Positions 32,984 to 41,281 of a stretch of DNA of 42,682 nucleotides are shown here, piece by piece. This DNA is from Paracoccaceae bacterium (GTDB lineage Bacteria; Pseudomonadota; Alphaproteobacteria; Rhodobacterales; Rhodobacteraceae): NCBI GenBank assembly GCA_029244725.1, contig JAQWQJ010000075.1, positions 1 to 42,682 of the forward strand. Direction: 5' to 3'. Every line of letters starts with the position of its first letter. The first letter of the stretch is position 1. Made by a program: the position numbers and the translations under genes. The notes below the pieces were generated by a model. The model was not told the DNA's origin and did not search any database. It was given only the letters and a program-made list of their open reading frames with translations.

Positions 32984-35014
32984 ATGGATTTCTTTACAAC
33001 GGCACTTCCCGCGCTTGGCGACGCTTGGGGAATGATCCTCCAACCCATCGTTCTGGGATACCTCGTATTGGGTGTCGTAATGGGACTGGCCGTGGGTGTA
33101 TTCCCAGGACTGGGCGGCATTGCTGGCCTGTCTTTATTGCTTCCTTTTATGTTCGGAATGGACCCCGTGCTTGGCCTCGCTTTGATGGTCGGCATGGTTG
33201 CGGTGGTTCCGACATCTGACACTTTTGCCTCAGTGCTTATGGGAATTCCCGGTTCTTCGGCGTCGCAGGCGACGGTGCTGGACGGATTTCCAATGGCGAA
33301 GAAAGGCGAAGCGGCGCGGGCTTTATCTGCTGCATTTGCGTCATCGCTTTTTGGCGGTCTTGTGGGGGCATCTTTCCTTACGGTCTTTATCCTTGTCGCT
33401 CGCCCAATTGTTCTCGCATTTGGCCTACCGGAAATGCTGATGATTACAGTGTTCGGCCTTTCAATGGTTGCCGTCTTGGCAGGGCGCATCCCGCTCAAGG
33501 GTGTTGCGGCTGCAGGTCTTGGCATCATGATCGGAACGATTGGCGAAGCTGACGCGGGTGGAAGCCTGCGCATGGCGACCTATGATATTCCATATCTGAC
33601 AGACGGTCTGAAACTGGTCATCGTCGGTCTTGGAATCTTTGCAATTCCCGAGATCGTGTCCCTACTGCGTCAGGACAAATCTATCGCCAAAGATGCAAAC
33701 CTTGGGGCAGGATGGCTGGATGGCGTCAAAGACTGGTTTGCAAATATTTGGCTTTCAGTTCGCTGCTCGATCATCGGCGTAGTTGTCGGTGTTATCCCCG
33801 GACTAGGTGGTTCGGTCGTGGACTGGATTGCCTACGGCCATACAGTTCAAACGACAAAGGACAAATCAAACTTCGGCAAAGGCGAAGTGCGGGGCGTGAT
33901 TGGGCCTGAAAGCTCAAACAACGCGAAAGAGGGTGGAGGACTTGTACCTACGCTTCTGTTCGGCATTCCCGGCTCGGGATCGATGGCGATTTTTATCGGC
34001 GCTGTTGCATTGCTCGGCTCCGGTGAAATCGAAGTTGGTCCAAGCATGTTGAAAAACAACCTCGACATTACGTATTCGATCGTTTGGTTGCTGGCTTTGG
34101 CGAATGTGGTTGGAACCGTCCTTTGCATCGCGGCGTCCGGTGGCATCGCGAAACTTACAACGATTAGATTTGCCTATCTTGCGCCGTTTCTCTTCATGCT
34201 GATCAGCTTTGCAGCGTTTCAGTCAGGTCAAAACTTTGAAGATCTTCTGGCATTGTTTGTTATCGGATTGATCGGGGTATTCCTTCGTCGATTTGACTGG
34301 TCGCGGCCTGCATTCCTGATTGGCTTTGTTCTGTCGAACCCAGTTGAGAAGTTCACCAACCAAGCCTTTCAGATCGCAAGCTTCCGCTTCCGCAAAGGGT
34401 TTGATGTAGGAATGGAGTATATCTTCAGTCCAATCGTCATCGTGCTGATTGTCATCACGTTGGTTTCAGTTGTTTTTGGTATTCGTCAAGCAAAAGTCAT
34501 CATGGCCGAGGGCGACGTGAAATCTGGTTCCAAACGCGCCCCTCTCATCTTCCTTCTGCTCATCAGTGGCTATTTCATCTTCGCCTTGATCAACGCCAAT
34601 ATGATCCCAGACTACAATATGACTGACAAAATCATTCCGTTGGTCATCGGTGGCGTTTCCCTGCTTTGTTGCGCGATATTGCTGTTTCAGATGATGCGAC
34701 GTTCCGAGGGCGACACCATCTTTGCGGACAAAGAATTGTCTGGCGAAGATGCCGAAGCCCCTTACGGACTTTGGGGAACATTGGCTTGGTTTGCAGGGCT
34801 GATCATCGCAACCTATTTCGTTGGCTTCATTCTGGCTTTGGTCGGCTTCCTGCTTTCGTTCTTCCGCTTCCGTGCACAAACCAGCTGGTTCAAGGCCGCT
34901 CTATTGGCCGCCGTCGGGATCAGTTTCATGTGCTTCATGGCTTCGATGCTTAACCGAGATTTCCCCCCTGGTCTTTTGCAAGACGCGGTTGATCTGCCAT
35001 GGCCGCTACGATGA
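32984..35014 (+). CDS. tctA: Fused TctA-TctB tricarboxylate transporter membrane protein
   Basis: 676 aa, about 170 longer than usual TctA. Residues 1 to about 500 are TctA (LGVVMGLAVGVFPGLGGIAG, TSDTFASVLMGIPGSSASQA, GVIPGLGGSVVDWIAYGH, GPESSNNAKEGGGLVPTLLF), with the two PGLGG/GIPGS repeats of the family. Residues about 520-676 carry four hydrophobic segments (PLIFLLLISGYFIFAL to AALLAAVGISFMCFMASML), like the small subunit TctB, which is otherwise missing from the operon. It imports the tricarboxylate delivered by TctC using an ion gradient. AAGGGG precedes the start. Confidence 0.88.
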   Translation: MDFFTTALPALGDAWGMILQPIVLGYLVLGVVMGLAVGVFPGLGGIAGLSLLLPFMFGMDPVLGLALMVGMVAVVPTSDTFASVLMGIPGSSASQATVLDGFPMAKKGEAARALSAAFASSLFGGLVGASFLTVFILVARPIVLAFGLPEMLMITVFGLSMVAVLAGRIPLKGVAAAGLGIMIGTIGEADAGGSLRMATYDIPYLTDGLKLVIVGLGIFAIPEIVSLLRQDKSIAKDANLGAGWLDGVKDWFANIWLSVRCSIIGVVVGVIPGLGGSVVDWIAYGHTVQTTKDKSNFGKGEVRGVIGPESSNNAKEGGGLVPTLLFGIPGSGSMAIFIGAVALLGSGEIEVGPSMLKNNLDITYSIVWLLALANVVGTVLCIAASGGIAKLTTIRFAYLAPFLFMLISFAAFQSGQNFEDLLALFVIGLIGVFLRRFDWSRPAFLIGFVLSNPVEKFTNQAFQIASFRFRKGFDVGMEYIFSPIVIVLIVITLVSVVFGIRQAKVIMAEGDVKSGSKRAPLIFLLLISGYFIFALINANMIPDYNMTDKIIPLVIGGVSLLCCAILLFQMMRRSEGDTIFADKELSGEDAEAPYGLWGTLAWFAGLIIATYFVGFILALVGFLLSFFRFRAQTSWFKAALLAAVGISFMCFMASMLNRDFPPGLLQDAVDLPWPLR

Positions 35015-36102
35015 CCCAAACAGCTATACCTTACCTCTTCATGCGAGGGGGCACTTCGCGCGGACCGTATTTTCGGCGCGAGGATTTGCCAGAGGATCTT
35101 GAGACATTGTCTCAGGTATTGATAGCGGCTGTGGGCTCTGGCCATCGGTTGAATATCGACGGAATAGGTGGCGGAGACGCTGTCACGACCAAGGTCGCCA
35201 TGCTTTCAAAGTCTGATGACGACTGGGCGGACGTTGACTATTTCTTTGCACAGGTTTCAGTTGAAAAACAGTTGGTCGACTATAAACCAACCTGTGGCAA
35301 CATCCTGTCTGGTGTTGGACCTGCCGCCATTGAGATGGGGATTTTCTCGCCTTCTGACGACACGACTGAGATCAAAATTCGGTCGGTCAACACGGGCGCA
35401 AAAATCCGCGCGAATGTCCAAACACCAAGCCGAGAACTGATCTATGATGGTGACACCGCAATCGCGGGCGTGCCCGGCACAGCGGCGCCAATCAATCTAA
35501 GTTTTCTGGATGTTGTTGGCAAAGCAACAGGGGCCTTTCTTCCAACTGGAAATCTGCGTGACACGATCGACGGAATTGATGTCAGCTGCATGGATGTTGC
35601 TATGCCTGTCGCGATGGCCAAAGCCTCGGACTTTGGTCTGACAGGGCAGGAAACCGCGCAAGAACTAGACGACAATCGCGAATTTTTTGCTCGAATGGAG
35701 GCTATTCGCCTTCAGGCGGGCGAATTGATGGGCATGGGTGATGTCACCGAGTCTGTGACCCCTAAATTCGCGATAATCGCACCTGCTCGTAGCGGGGGAA
35801 CCATCGCAACGCGGTACTTCATGCCGTGGAACACTCATCCCTCTATGGCGGTCACAGGTGCCCAATGCATCGCGTCCTGCGCATTGACCCCTGGATCAGT
35901 TGCAGATGGGCTATTAGAGCGCCCCGGCACGTCGCCCGCGAACGTTGTTTTGGAACATCCCTCAGGGACGATCGAAGTGCTTGTAGACTTTGAAATGAAT
36001 GAAGGCTTTCATCTGAAGGCAGCTGGTTTGGTTCGAACTGCGCGCAAACTTGCAGATGGCAATATTTATGTCCCGCGATCAACGTGGGGCGGACACACTT
36101 AA
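35011..36102 (+). CDS. PrpF-family isomerase/tautomerase
   Basis: 363-aa member of the PrpF/GalD family, with a diaminopimelate-epimerase-like double fold. It begins AIPYLFMRGGTSRGPYFRRE and continues with GHRLNIDGIGGGDAVTTKVA, YKPTCGNILSGVGPAAIEMG and HPSMAVTGAQCIAS. The catalytic Lys/Cys region of the family is recognisable in TTKVA and PTCGN. PrpF isomerises methylaconitate; GalD tautomerises oxalomesaconate; others act on cis/trans-aconitate-like acids. Beside a tricarboxylate transporter and TcuA an aconitate-type substrate fits. ATG at 35011 overlaps the permease stop (ATGA); an ATG at 34999 is an alternative. Confidence 0.88.
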   Translation: MTQTAIPYLFMRGGTSRGPYFRREDLPEDLETLSQVLIAAVGSGHRLNIDGIGGGDAVTTKVAMLSKSDDDWADVDYFFAQVSVEKQLVDYKPTCGNILSGVGPAAIEMGIFSPSDDTTEIKIRSVNTGAKIRANVQTPSRELIYDGDTAIAGVPGTAAPINLSFLDVVGKATGAFLPTGNLRDTIDGIDVSCMDVAMPVAMAKASDFGLTGQETAQELDDNREFFARMEAIRLQAGELMGMGDVTESVTPKFAIIAPARSGGTIATRYFMPWNTHPSMAVTGAQCIASCALTPGSVADGLLERPGTSPANVVLEHPSGTIEVLVDFEMNEGFHLKAAGLVRTARKLADGNIYVPRSTWGGHT

Positions 36103-36113
36103 AGGGTTTTGAA

Positions 36114-36302
36114 ATGCCAAACGAAACAGCCGCATTGGATCACATACGTTCAGCAATGAGAGAGCTGAAAACCGCCCGCGATGAAATCAGCACGGCCTTG
36201 CTCAAAGCTAAAGAGGGCGAATCTGAATTCAGGCGCTTGTCAGACCTTCATACGCGTATCACCAAAGCCATGACCGTCTTGCCGCATGGTGGCGAGCGCT
36301 GA
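36114..36302 (+). CDS. Small helical protein of unknown function
   Basis: 62 aa, starting 11 bases after the prpF-like stop and ending directly before the next start. The whole chain is charged and helical, with heptad-like spacing (LDHIRSAMRELKTARDEIST, LRRLSDLHTRITKAM-like pattern), so it is probably a short coiled coil. I do not recognise a family. Tight operon spacing supports that it is a real gene. Confidence 0.6.
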   Translation: MPNETAALDHIRSAMRELKTARDEISTALLKAKEGESEFRRLSDLHTRITKAMTVLPHGGER

Positions 36303-37277
36303 ATGAAAGTTCACATCCTCGACGATTGGTTTGACACGCTGCGGGGTCTGCCTTGTTTTCAAAAGCTGGAGTCTCACGACGTTACAGTCTGGACCGATCA
36401 TGTTGAGGATGTCGATCAGCTTGGAAAGCGATTGCAAGCGGCAGAGGCTTTGGTGCTTTTTCGTGAACGCACAAAGATCAAGTCTGCATTGCTGGAGCGA
36501 TTGCCTAACTTAAAACTCATCAGTCAGCGCAGTGTTTACCCGCATATTGATGTCCCTGCATGCACTAACCATGGCGTTCTATTAAGCTCTAAGGTGCCGG
36601 GCAGCTCAACGAATTATGCGGCTGCCGAACTGACGTGGGCATTGATCATGGCAGCGATGCGTCAGTTGCCCGCCCAGATGGCATCAGCAAAAGCAGGGAG
36701 CTGGCAATCCAGTGTTGGTAAAACCCTAAATGGCCGCCGTCTGGGGCTTTATGGATACGGTCGCATTGCCAAAGCAGTCGCATGCTACGCAGAGGCATTT
36801 GGGATGGACGTTGTTTGGTGGTCGTCAGAACGCGGACGCGAACGCGCCCTTGCTGACGCTGCAAATGTTGCACCAAGCCGAGAAGCGTTTTTCGCTCAAA
36901 GTGATGTGGTTTCGGTCCATTTGCGTTTGAAACCCGAAACACTGGGGATCATAACCGCAAACGATTTGGGGCAAATGCAGCGTGGCAGCGTTTTTGTGAA
37001 TACGTCACGTGCTGGCTTGATTGAGCAAGGTGCCCTGCTTCACGCGTTGAACAAGGGCCAACCAGGCACAGCGGCGATAGACGTTTTTGACACGGAACCT
37101 TTGACCGACCCAAACGACCCGCTTTTGGCCCATCCAAACCTGATCGCGACACCGCATATAGGATTTGTCACCGAAGACGAATTCGATCTGCAATTCGGCG
37201 ATGTTTTCGATCAGATCAACGCCTATGCCCAAGGCGAGCCGACCCATATGATCAATCCTGAGGTTTGGACCGCTTAA
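36303..37277 (+). CDS. D-2-hydroxyacid dehydrogenase family protein
   Basis: 324-aa NAD-dependent dehydrogenase. The Rossmann motif is LGLYGYGRIAKAVACYAEAF. Catalytic triad residues are visible: Arg in NTSRAGLIEQGAL, Glu in VFDTEPLTDPNDPLL and His in ATPHIGFVTEDEF. It resembles phosphoglycerate dehydrogenase/hydroxypyruvate reductase proteins. It probably interconverts a 2-keto and a 2-hydroxy acid formed from the imported tricarboxylate. It follows the small helical gene with no gap and converges with the AbrB-family gene, overlapping by 26 bases. Confidence 0.9.
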   Translation: MKVHILDDWFDTLRGLPCFQKLESHDVTVWTDHVEDVDQLGKRLQAAEALVLFRERTKIKSALLERLPNLKLISQRSVYPHIDVPACTNHGVLLSSKVPGSSTNYAAAELTWALIMAAMRQLPAQMASAKAGSWQSSVGKTLNGRRLGLYGYGRIAKAVACYAEAFGMDVVWWSSERGRERALADAANVAPSREAFFAQSDVVSVHLRLKPETLGIITANDLGQMQRGSVFVNTSRAGLIEQGALLHALNKGQPGTAAIDVFDTEPLTDPNDPLLAHPNLIATPHIGFVTEDEFDLQFGDVFDQINAYAQGEPTHMINPEVWTA

Positions 37278-38283
37278 GCCATTTTGCCACGATTGGGGCG
37301 CCAACAATTACCAGTACAATGCGCACTAGGTGGTGGCAGATAATGAACCCAAGATCGGCCCCTGCTACGATTGCCAAGACGGTCATTTCAGCCTGCCCCC
37401 CCGGGGCGTAGGCTAGAAAGACGTTCAACGGCGCTGCGACCCCGAGACCTGCAATTAAAAAGCTAAAACCAGCGGCCAAAACCGCCAAGACAAAGACATA
37501 GCTTATGCCAGCCATGACCGTCCGCTTGAACTCGACAAATGTTATCCCAACGAAGTGGGCGCCAATTCCTGTGCCAATGAAAAATTGAGCTATCAGGATT
37601 GCTTCCTTGGGCGGGCGGGCGTGGATCAATCCGGCAAGCGATAGGATTGTTGCGACGATCATTGGTCCAAGGATTGACGCACCGAATAGCCCGAGGCGTT
37701 CACCGCCCTTCCATCCAATCAAAGCGGCAGCAAACATTAGGACCAGTTCGACAACAGGAACTTGGGACGCGGGCGCACCGATGGGATTATCAAGGCTGGC
37801 CCCATATAGACTGACCAGCAACAACGGCGCCAAAGTCACGATAATCAAAACCCGTGTGGCGTGGATCAAGGAAAGCGCGCGTGGATCACCCCCGGCTTCT
37901 TGGCCGAAAATAACCATATCCTGAAGACCGCCGGGCATAGCCGCATAAAACGCTGTGACGGGATCAAGCTTCCAAACCTTCCGGAAAAATGGAACGCCGA
38001 CCAAGCCAATTAGAAATATGAAGACCGGAATTGCCAGAATTGAGATCGCCATATCGGGCAAAGCCAAGAAAAGTGCGGGCGTAATGGACGCGCCGACTGC
38101 AATGCCAAGTATTGTTCGGGCTGCAACCGTAATCTGACCAAACCCTCTCAGCTTCATGCCTCCGAAAGCAGCCAAAAGGCAGGCAGTCATCGGACCAAAC
38201 AAGAAGGGCAATGGAAGGCCCAGAAGTGTGAAAACACCGACGCCGACCGCCGCAAGAACGAATGTTTTGACTTGCCCAATCAC
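37252..38283 (-). CDS. AbrB-family membrane protein (AbrB duplication)
   Basis: 343-aa membrane protein with about ten hydrophobic segments in two related halves, as in the AbrB/'ammonia monooxygenase'-annotated family (not the DNA-binding AbrB). Typical stretches are VGVGVFTLLGLPLPFLFGPM, AFYAAMPGGLQDMVIFGQEA and AYAPGGQAEMTVLAIVAGAD, the last two being the family's paired PGG motifs. Function is uncertain; members often sit beside TTT transporter genes. It overlaps the LysR gene by four bases, so both are made from one transcript. Confidence 0.85.
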   Translation of the reverse strand: MIGQVKTFVLAAVGVGVFTLLGLPLPFLFGPMTACLLAAFGGMKLRGFGQITVAARTILGIAVGASITPALFLALPDMAISILAIPVFIFLIGLVGVPFFRKVWKLDPVTAFYAAMPGGLQDMVIFGQEAGGDPRALSLIHATRVLIIVTLAPLLLVSLYGASLDNPIGAPASQVPVVELVLMFAAALIGWKGGERLGLFGASILGPMIVATILSLAGLIHARPPKEAILIAQFFIGTGIGAHFVGITFVEFKRTVMAGISYVFVLAVLAAGFSFLIAGLGVAAPLNVFLAYAPGGQAEMTVLAIVAGADLGFIICHHLVRIVLVIVGAPIVAKWLKRSKPQD

Positions 38284-39188
38284 AGTGGAACGACCTGACG
38301 TAGCGCTGATTTTAGCGCCGATACGGCCTCGGTGTCTGATTGCCCAATTCGGCTCAGCAGCCCGACTGGTCTGGTGATCGCCGGATTTTCCATTTTCTGG
38401 AAAACCAGATTTGCACTCGCATGGGACAACCCAACTGAACGGGGTAACAGAGCGATGCCGGCTTTATCCGCCACAAGCTCAAGCGCTGTTGTGGTGCGCC
38501 CAACTTCATAGGCCCAGTTCAACGGCCGACGGGCCCGCGCCATGACATCGTCGATCAAAAGACGGTTCCCTGTTCCGCGTGCAGGTAAAATCAAAGGTTG
38601 GGTTGCAAGTTCTGTCCAGGTGGCCCGTGACGGGTCAGACATCGGGTGATCTGGGTGGGTCACCAACATGATATCGTCTTCGAACAAAGCTTCAAAATCA
38701 GTGCCCGGCTCAAGCGTAGGGATTGAGCATATCCCGAAATCCGCCTCGCCTTGCGCCACGACTTCAGCGACCTCATTGGCGGCTAAGTCAAGAAACCGGA
38801 TGCGACTTTGAAAGCCTTGCTCTTTGAATATACGCATGGCGGGCAAAAACAGCCCAGCAACGACGGACGGAATTGCAGCAACTGTTACAATTGCATTGCG
38901 CTGATGCGCGTAGGCCACGCTTTCATCACGCATAGCGCGATTGGTCTCGCGGACATCTTCAAGAATTGCCTCGGCCCTTGGCCTCAACCGCTTTGCTGCC
39001 AACGTTGGTTTTACGGCGCGGGTCGACCGCTCAAACAACACACTATCCAAAGCCTGTTCCAGTTTCGCGATCCGGCGTGTCACAGCAGATTGAGAAAGAT
39101 TCAATCGATCCGCAGCTAAATGAAACGAGGCCGTTTCCATCACAGCCAGAAACGCCTCTAGGTCTCCGAAATCGTAATTAATGCTCAT
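38280..39188 (-). CDS. LysR-family transcriptional regulator
   Basis: 302-aa LysR protein. The N-terminal winged helix (FLAVMETASFHLAADRLNLS, then QSAVTRRIAKLEQALDSVLF) is followed by the periplasmic-binding-like effector domain (GEADFGICSIPTLEPGTDFE). It is divergent from tcuA, so it is the likely activator of tricarballylate oxidation (TcuR-like role), with an acid inducer such as tricarballylate or aconitate. It also heads the transcript that carries the AbrB-family gene. Confidence 0.9.
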   Translation of the reverse strand: MSINYDFGDLEAFLAVMETASFHLAADRLNLSQSAVTRRIAKLEQALDSVLFERSTRAVKPTLAAKRLRPRAEAILEDVRETNRAMRDESVAYAHQRNAIVTVAAIPSVVAGLFLPAMRIFKEQGFQSRIRFLDLAANEVAEVVAQGEADFGICSIPTLEPGTDFEALFEDDIMLVTHPDHPMSDPSRATWTELATQPLILPARGTGNRLLIDDVMARARRPLNWAYEVGRTTTALELVADKAGIALLPRSVGLSHASANLVFQKMENPAITRPVGLLSRIGQSDTEAVSALKSALRQVVPL

Positions 39189-39197
39189 AACGCAATA

Positions 39198-39244
39198 ATC
39201 TATCAGAATGTCTCATTGGTCAAATTAAATGCGCTGATCTATCA
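39198..39244. promoter_or_regulatory. Repeated ATCTATCA in the LysR/tcuA divergent promoter
   Basis: ATCTATCA occurs at 39198-39205 and 39237-39244, 39 bp apart, in the 80-bp gap between the LysR and tcuA starts. Paired direct sites in such gaps are usual for LysR regulators, which bind an upstream recognition and a downstream activation site. Short motif, moderate support. Confidence 0.4.
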
Positions 39245-39268
39245 AAGCGTAACGAAGGAATTTTGACT

Positions 39269-40651
39269 ATGACGCAGTATGATATTGTAGTGATCGGTGG
39301 CGGTAACGCAGCGCTTTGCGCGGCTATGACAGCTGCCGAATCCGGTGTTAAGGTTCTGATACTTGAGACCGCGCCAAAAGAGTATCGCGGTGGAAACTCT
39401 CGTCACACCCGCAACTTTCGCTGCATGCATAAGGGGCCGCTTGGCCCGCTTGTAGATGACTATACGGAAGAGGAATACCTAGCGGATTTGCTGAAAGTGA
39501 CAGGGGGCAAAACCGATCAACACTTGGCAAGCTTAGCCATTCGCACGTCCGAAGAATGCCTACCTTGGATGGAGGCCCACGGCGTCCGGTTCCAGCCGTC
39601 ATTGTCTGGAACGCTTTCACTGGCCCGCACGAACGCATTCTTCATGGGCGGCGGAAAATCTCTTGTGAATGCTTACTATCGCACGGCCCAACAGCTCGGG
39701 GTTGATGTTCGCTATGAAGCGGCTGTTACCCATCTGGAGCTGGATGGTGATCACGTTTCACGGGTCGATTACACGCATAAAAGCCAAAACCATAGCTTAT
39801 CGCCAAAGTCGGTAGTCGTTGCTTCTGGCGGATTTCAAGCTGACACGGATTGGCTTGCCCGCGCTTGGGGGCCCGCCGCAGAGAATTTTCTGATCCGGGG
39901 CACACCCTACAATCGAGGCGTGGTTTTGGCCGATCTGCTTGAACAAGGGGTAGAAAGCGTCGGCGATGCGGACCAGTGCCATGCTGTTGCTATCGATGGC
40001 CGCGCACCAAAGTTTGACGGTGGCATTGTTACCCGACTGGATTGCGTTCCATTTTCGATCGTTGTGAACAAAAATGCCGAACGGTTCTATGACGAGGGTG
40101 AAGATGTTTGGCCAAAACGCTATGCGATTTGGGGACGTCTTGTTGCGGCGCAGCCTGATCAAGTGGGCTTCGCCATTATCGACAGAAAATCGCTTGAGCT
40201 GTTCATGCCATCGGTCTTCCCGCCGCTTCAAGCAGAGACGTTAGAAGGCTTGGCTGGCTTGATGGATCTACCAGCCGTAAAACTAAGGGACACGGTTGAT
40301 GCATTTAATGCGGCCTGTGGAAATACGGACGCATTCCACCCAACGGAACTAGACGGTGTGGCAACATCAAACATTGAACCCGCCAAGACCAACTGGGCGC
40401 GCCCGATTTCTGAACCTCCATTTTATGGCTACTCGTTAAGAACGGGCGTCACATTCACATACCTCGGTCTCAAAGTGGACGAGAACGCACAGTGCCGGAC
40501 GGCAAGCGGGCCTATTGAAAACCTTTGGGCCGCGGGTGAAACCATGGCTGGATCCATCCTTGGCCAAGGCTATTTGGCCGGATTTGGAATGACGATTGGC
40601 ACCGTCTTTGGGCGCATAGCAGGGAAAGAGGCCGCGAAACATGCAAACTGA
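39269..40651 (+). CDS. tcuA: FAD-dependent tricarballylate dehydrogenase
   Basis: 460-aa flavoprotein of the fumarate reductase/succinate dehydrogenase family. The FAD Rossmann site is DIVVIGGGNAALCAAMTAAE. GGNSRHTRNFRCMHKG and the C-terminal NLWAAGETMAGSILGQGY are characteristic of TcuA. It oxidises tricarballylate to cis-aconitate in the cytoplasm and passes electrons to the Fe-S/haem protein TcuB. I use ATG 39269, with AAGGAA ten bases upstream. The partner tcuB is cut off after 25 codons in this genome, so TcuA may have no normal electron acceptor here. Divergent from a LysR regulator. Confidence 0.92.
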   Translation: MTQYDIVVIGGGNAALCAAMTAAESGVKVLILETAPKEYRGGNSRHTRNFRCMHKGPLGPLVDDYTEEEYLADLLKVTGGKTDQHLASLAIRTSEECLPWMEAHGVRFQPSLSGTLSLARTNAFFMGGGKSLVNAYYRTAQQLGVDVRYEAAVTHLELDGDHVSRVDYTHKSQNHSLSPKSVVVASGGFQADTDWLARAWGPAAENFLIRGTPYNRGVVLADLLEQGVESVGDADQCHAVAIDGRAPKFDGGIVTRLDCVPFSIVVNKNAERFYDEGEDVWPKRYAIWGRLVAAQPDQVGFAIIDRKSLELFMPSVFPPLQAETLEGLAGLMDLPAVKLRDTVDAFNAACGNTDAFHPTELDGVATSNIEPAKTNWARPISEPPFYGYSLRTGVTFTYLGLKVDENAQCRTASGPIENLWAAGETMAGSILGQGYLAGFGMTIGTVFGRIAGKEAAKHAN

Positions 40652-40715
40652 TTTCATTCAAGAAGCCCGCCGTCAGGCTGAGATTTGCAACGCGTGCCGC
40701 TATTGCGAGGGATAC
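40641..40715 (+). pseudogene. tcuB: tcuB remnant (first 25 codons)
   Basis: Starts within tcuA (11-base overlap) and reads FIQEARRQAEICNACRYCEGY, the first [4Fe-4S] motif region of TcuB, with three cysteines of its cluster. Homology stops at codon 25. The following bases belong, on the other strand, to an integrase stub. The remaining iron-sulfur and cytochrome b membrane part of TcuB, about 350 residues, is absent. The reading frame runs on through foreign sequence to 41036, but that part has no TcuB character. Confidence 0.85.
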
Positions 40716-40815
40716 TCACCTCCCGCAGTGCTTTGGGCACGTTGCGCTTATACCGATACGAGCCATTGGCCCGCCGGAAGACGTATTTGGGGAGTTTTGA
40801 GATCGGATCATCCAT
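40716..40815 (-). pseudogene. Tyrosine integrase N-terminal stub
   Basis: Reading leftwards from ATG 40815: MDDPISKLPKYVFRRANG, then SYRYKRNVPKALREV. This is the N-terminal arm-binding start of tyrosine recombinases of genomic islands (the LPKYVxRRxxG...Y.R.VPK pattern). It ends abruptly at the tcuB junction, so the core-binding and catalytic domains are lost. The integrase start lies 90 bp from the first GGTCC box of the attP-like repeat, the expected arrangement of int next to its own att site. Confidence 0.75.
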
Positions 40816-41281
40816 TGTGCTCGAGACTATCACGATACAGATTATCGGGTGCAAGGCCATCTGGACCGCTTATCTGTGACGCTTCGAGTGAGCTATTCGA
40901 CAAAGTGGTCCTAAAAGCGGTCCCGATAGTGGTCCCACATTCGGCCGGAAGCAGTTATTACCAACGATTTCTTGGGGATATATCAGGTATTTTGGTGCCC
41001 AGAAGAGGACGTCGAACTTTCTGTATTTCTATTTAATTACAGATACTTATTTTGATTTTGAAATTAAAAAGCGGTCCCGAAAGCGGTCCCGATTTATGCA
41101 TCAGATCAGAGTGACGTTTTGTGGCTTGCTCCCAAAGCTGGACGGGTTGGCAGGTCTGCTTCCGGCCCATTGCTGCCGCTCGCCGGTAGATCTGATGCTG
41201 CGGTGTGGCTCGTTGAAGGAGACATTCGCGGCAACCGCGAAAGCGCGGCACTATGTTTCCTCCTATGCTCATCTTTAATGG
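40816..41281. other. Gene-free region holding an attP-like site
   Basis: No coding region is supported in these 466 bases. Most of it is the right copy of the attP-like repeat (40875-41168). The remaining 110 bases up to the IS630 fragment show a short frame ending in a YVSSYAHL-like sequence, which could be a trace of an integrase C-terminus, but it is too short to call. Confidence 0.6.
40875..41168 (+). repeat. attP-like repeat, right copy
   Basis: Boxes at 40905-40912, 40917-40924 and 40929-40936; core ATTTTGGTGCCCAGAAGAGG at 40989-41008; boxes at 41071-41078 and 41083-41090. All internal distances equal those of the left copy (84 bp from first box to core, 82 bp from core to fourth box). 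After the core the sequence continues GACGTCGAAC, which differs by one base insertion from the tRNA T-arm complement GACTCGAAC. This extends the tRNA-Leu similarity. The integrase stub lies directly to its left. Confidence 0.78.

Noticed and set aside
40989-41010. A complete tRNA-Leu gene
   Set aside because: Only the 3' acceptor/T-arm similarity is present, with an inserted base; no anticodon arm or 5' half was found on either strand.
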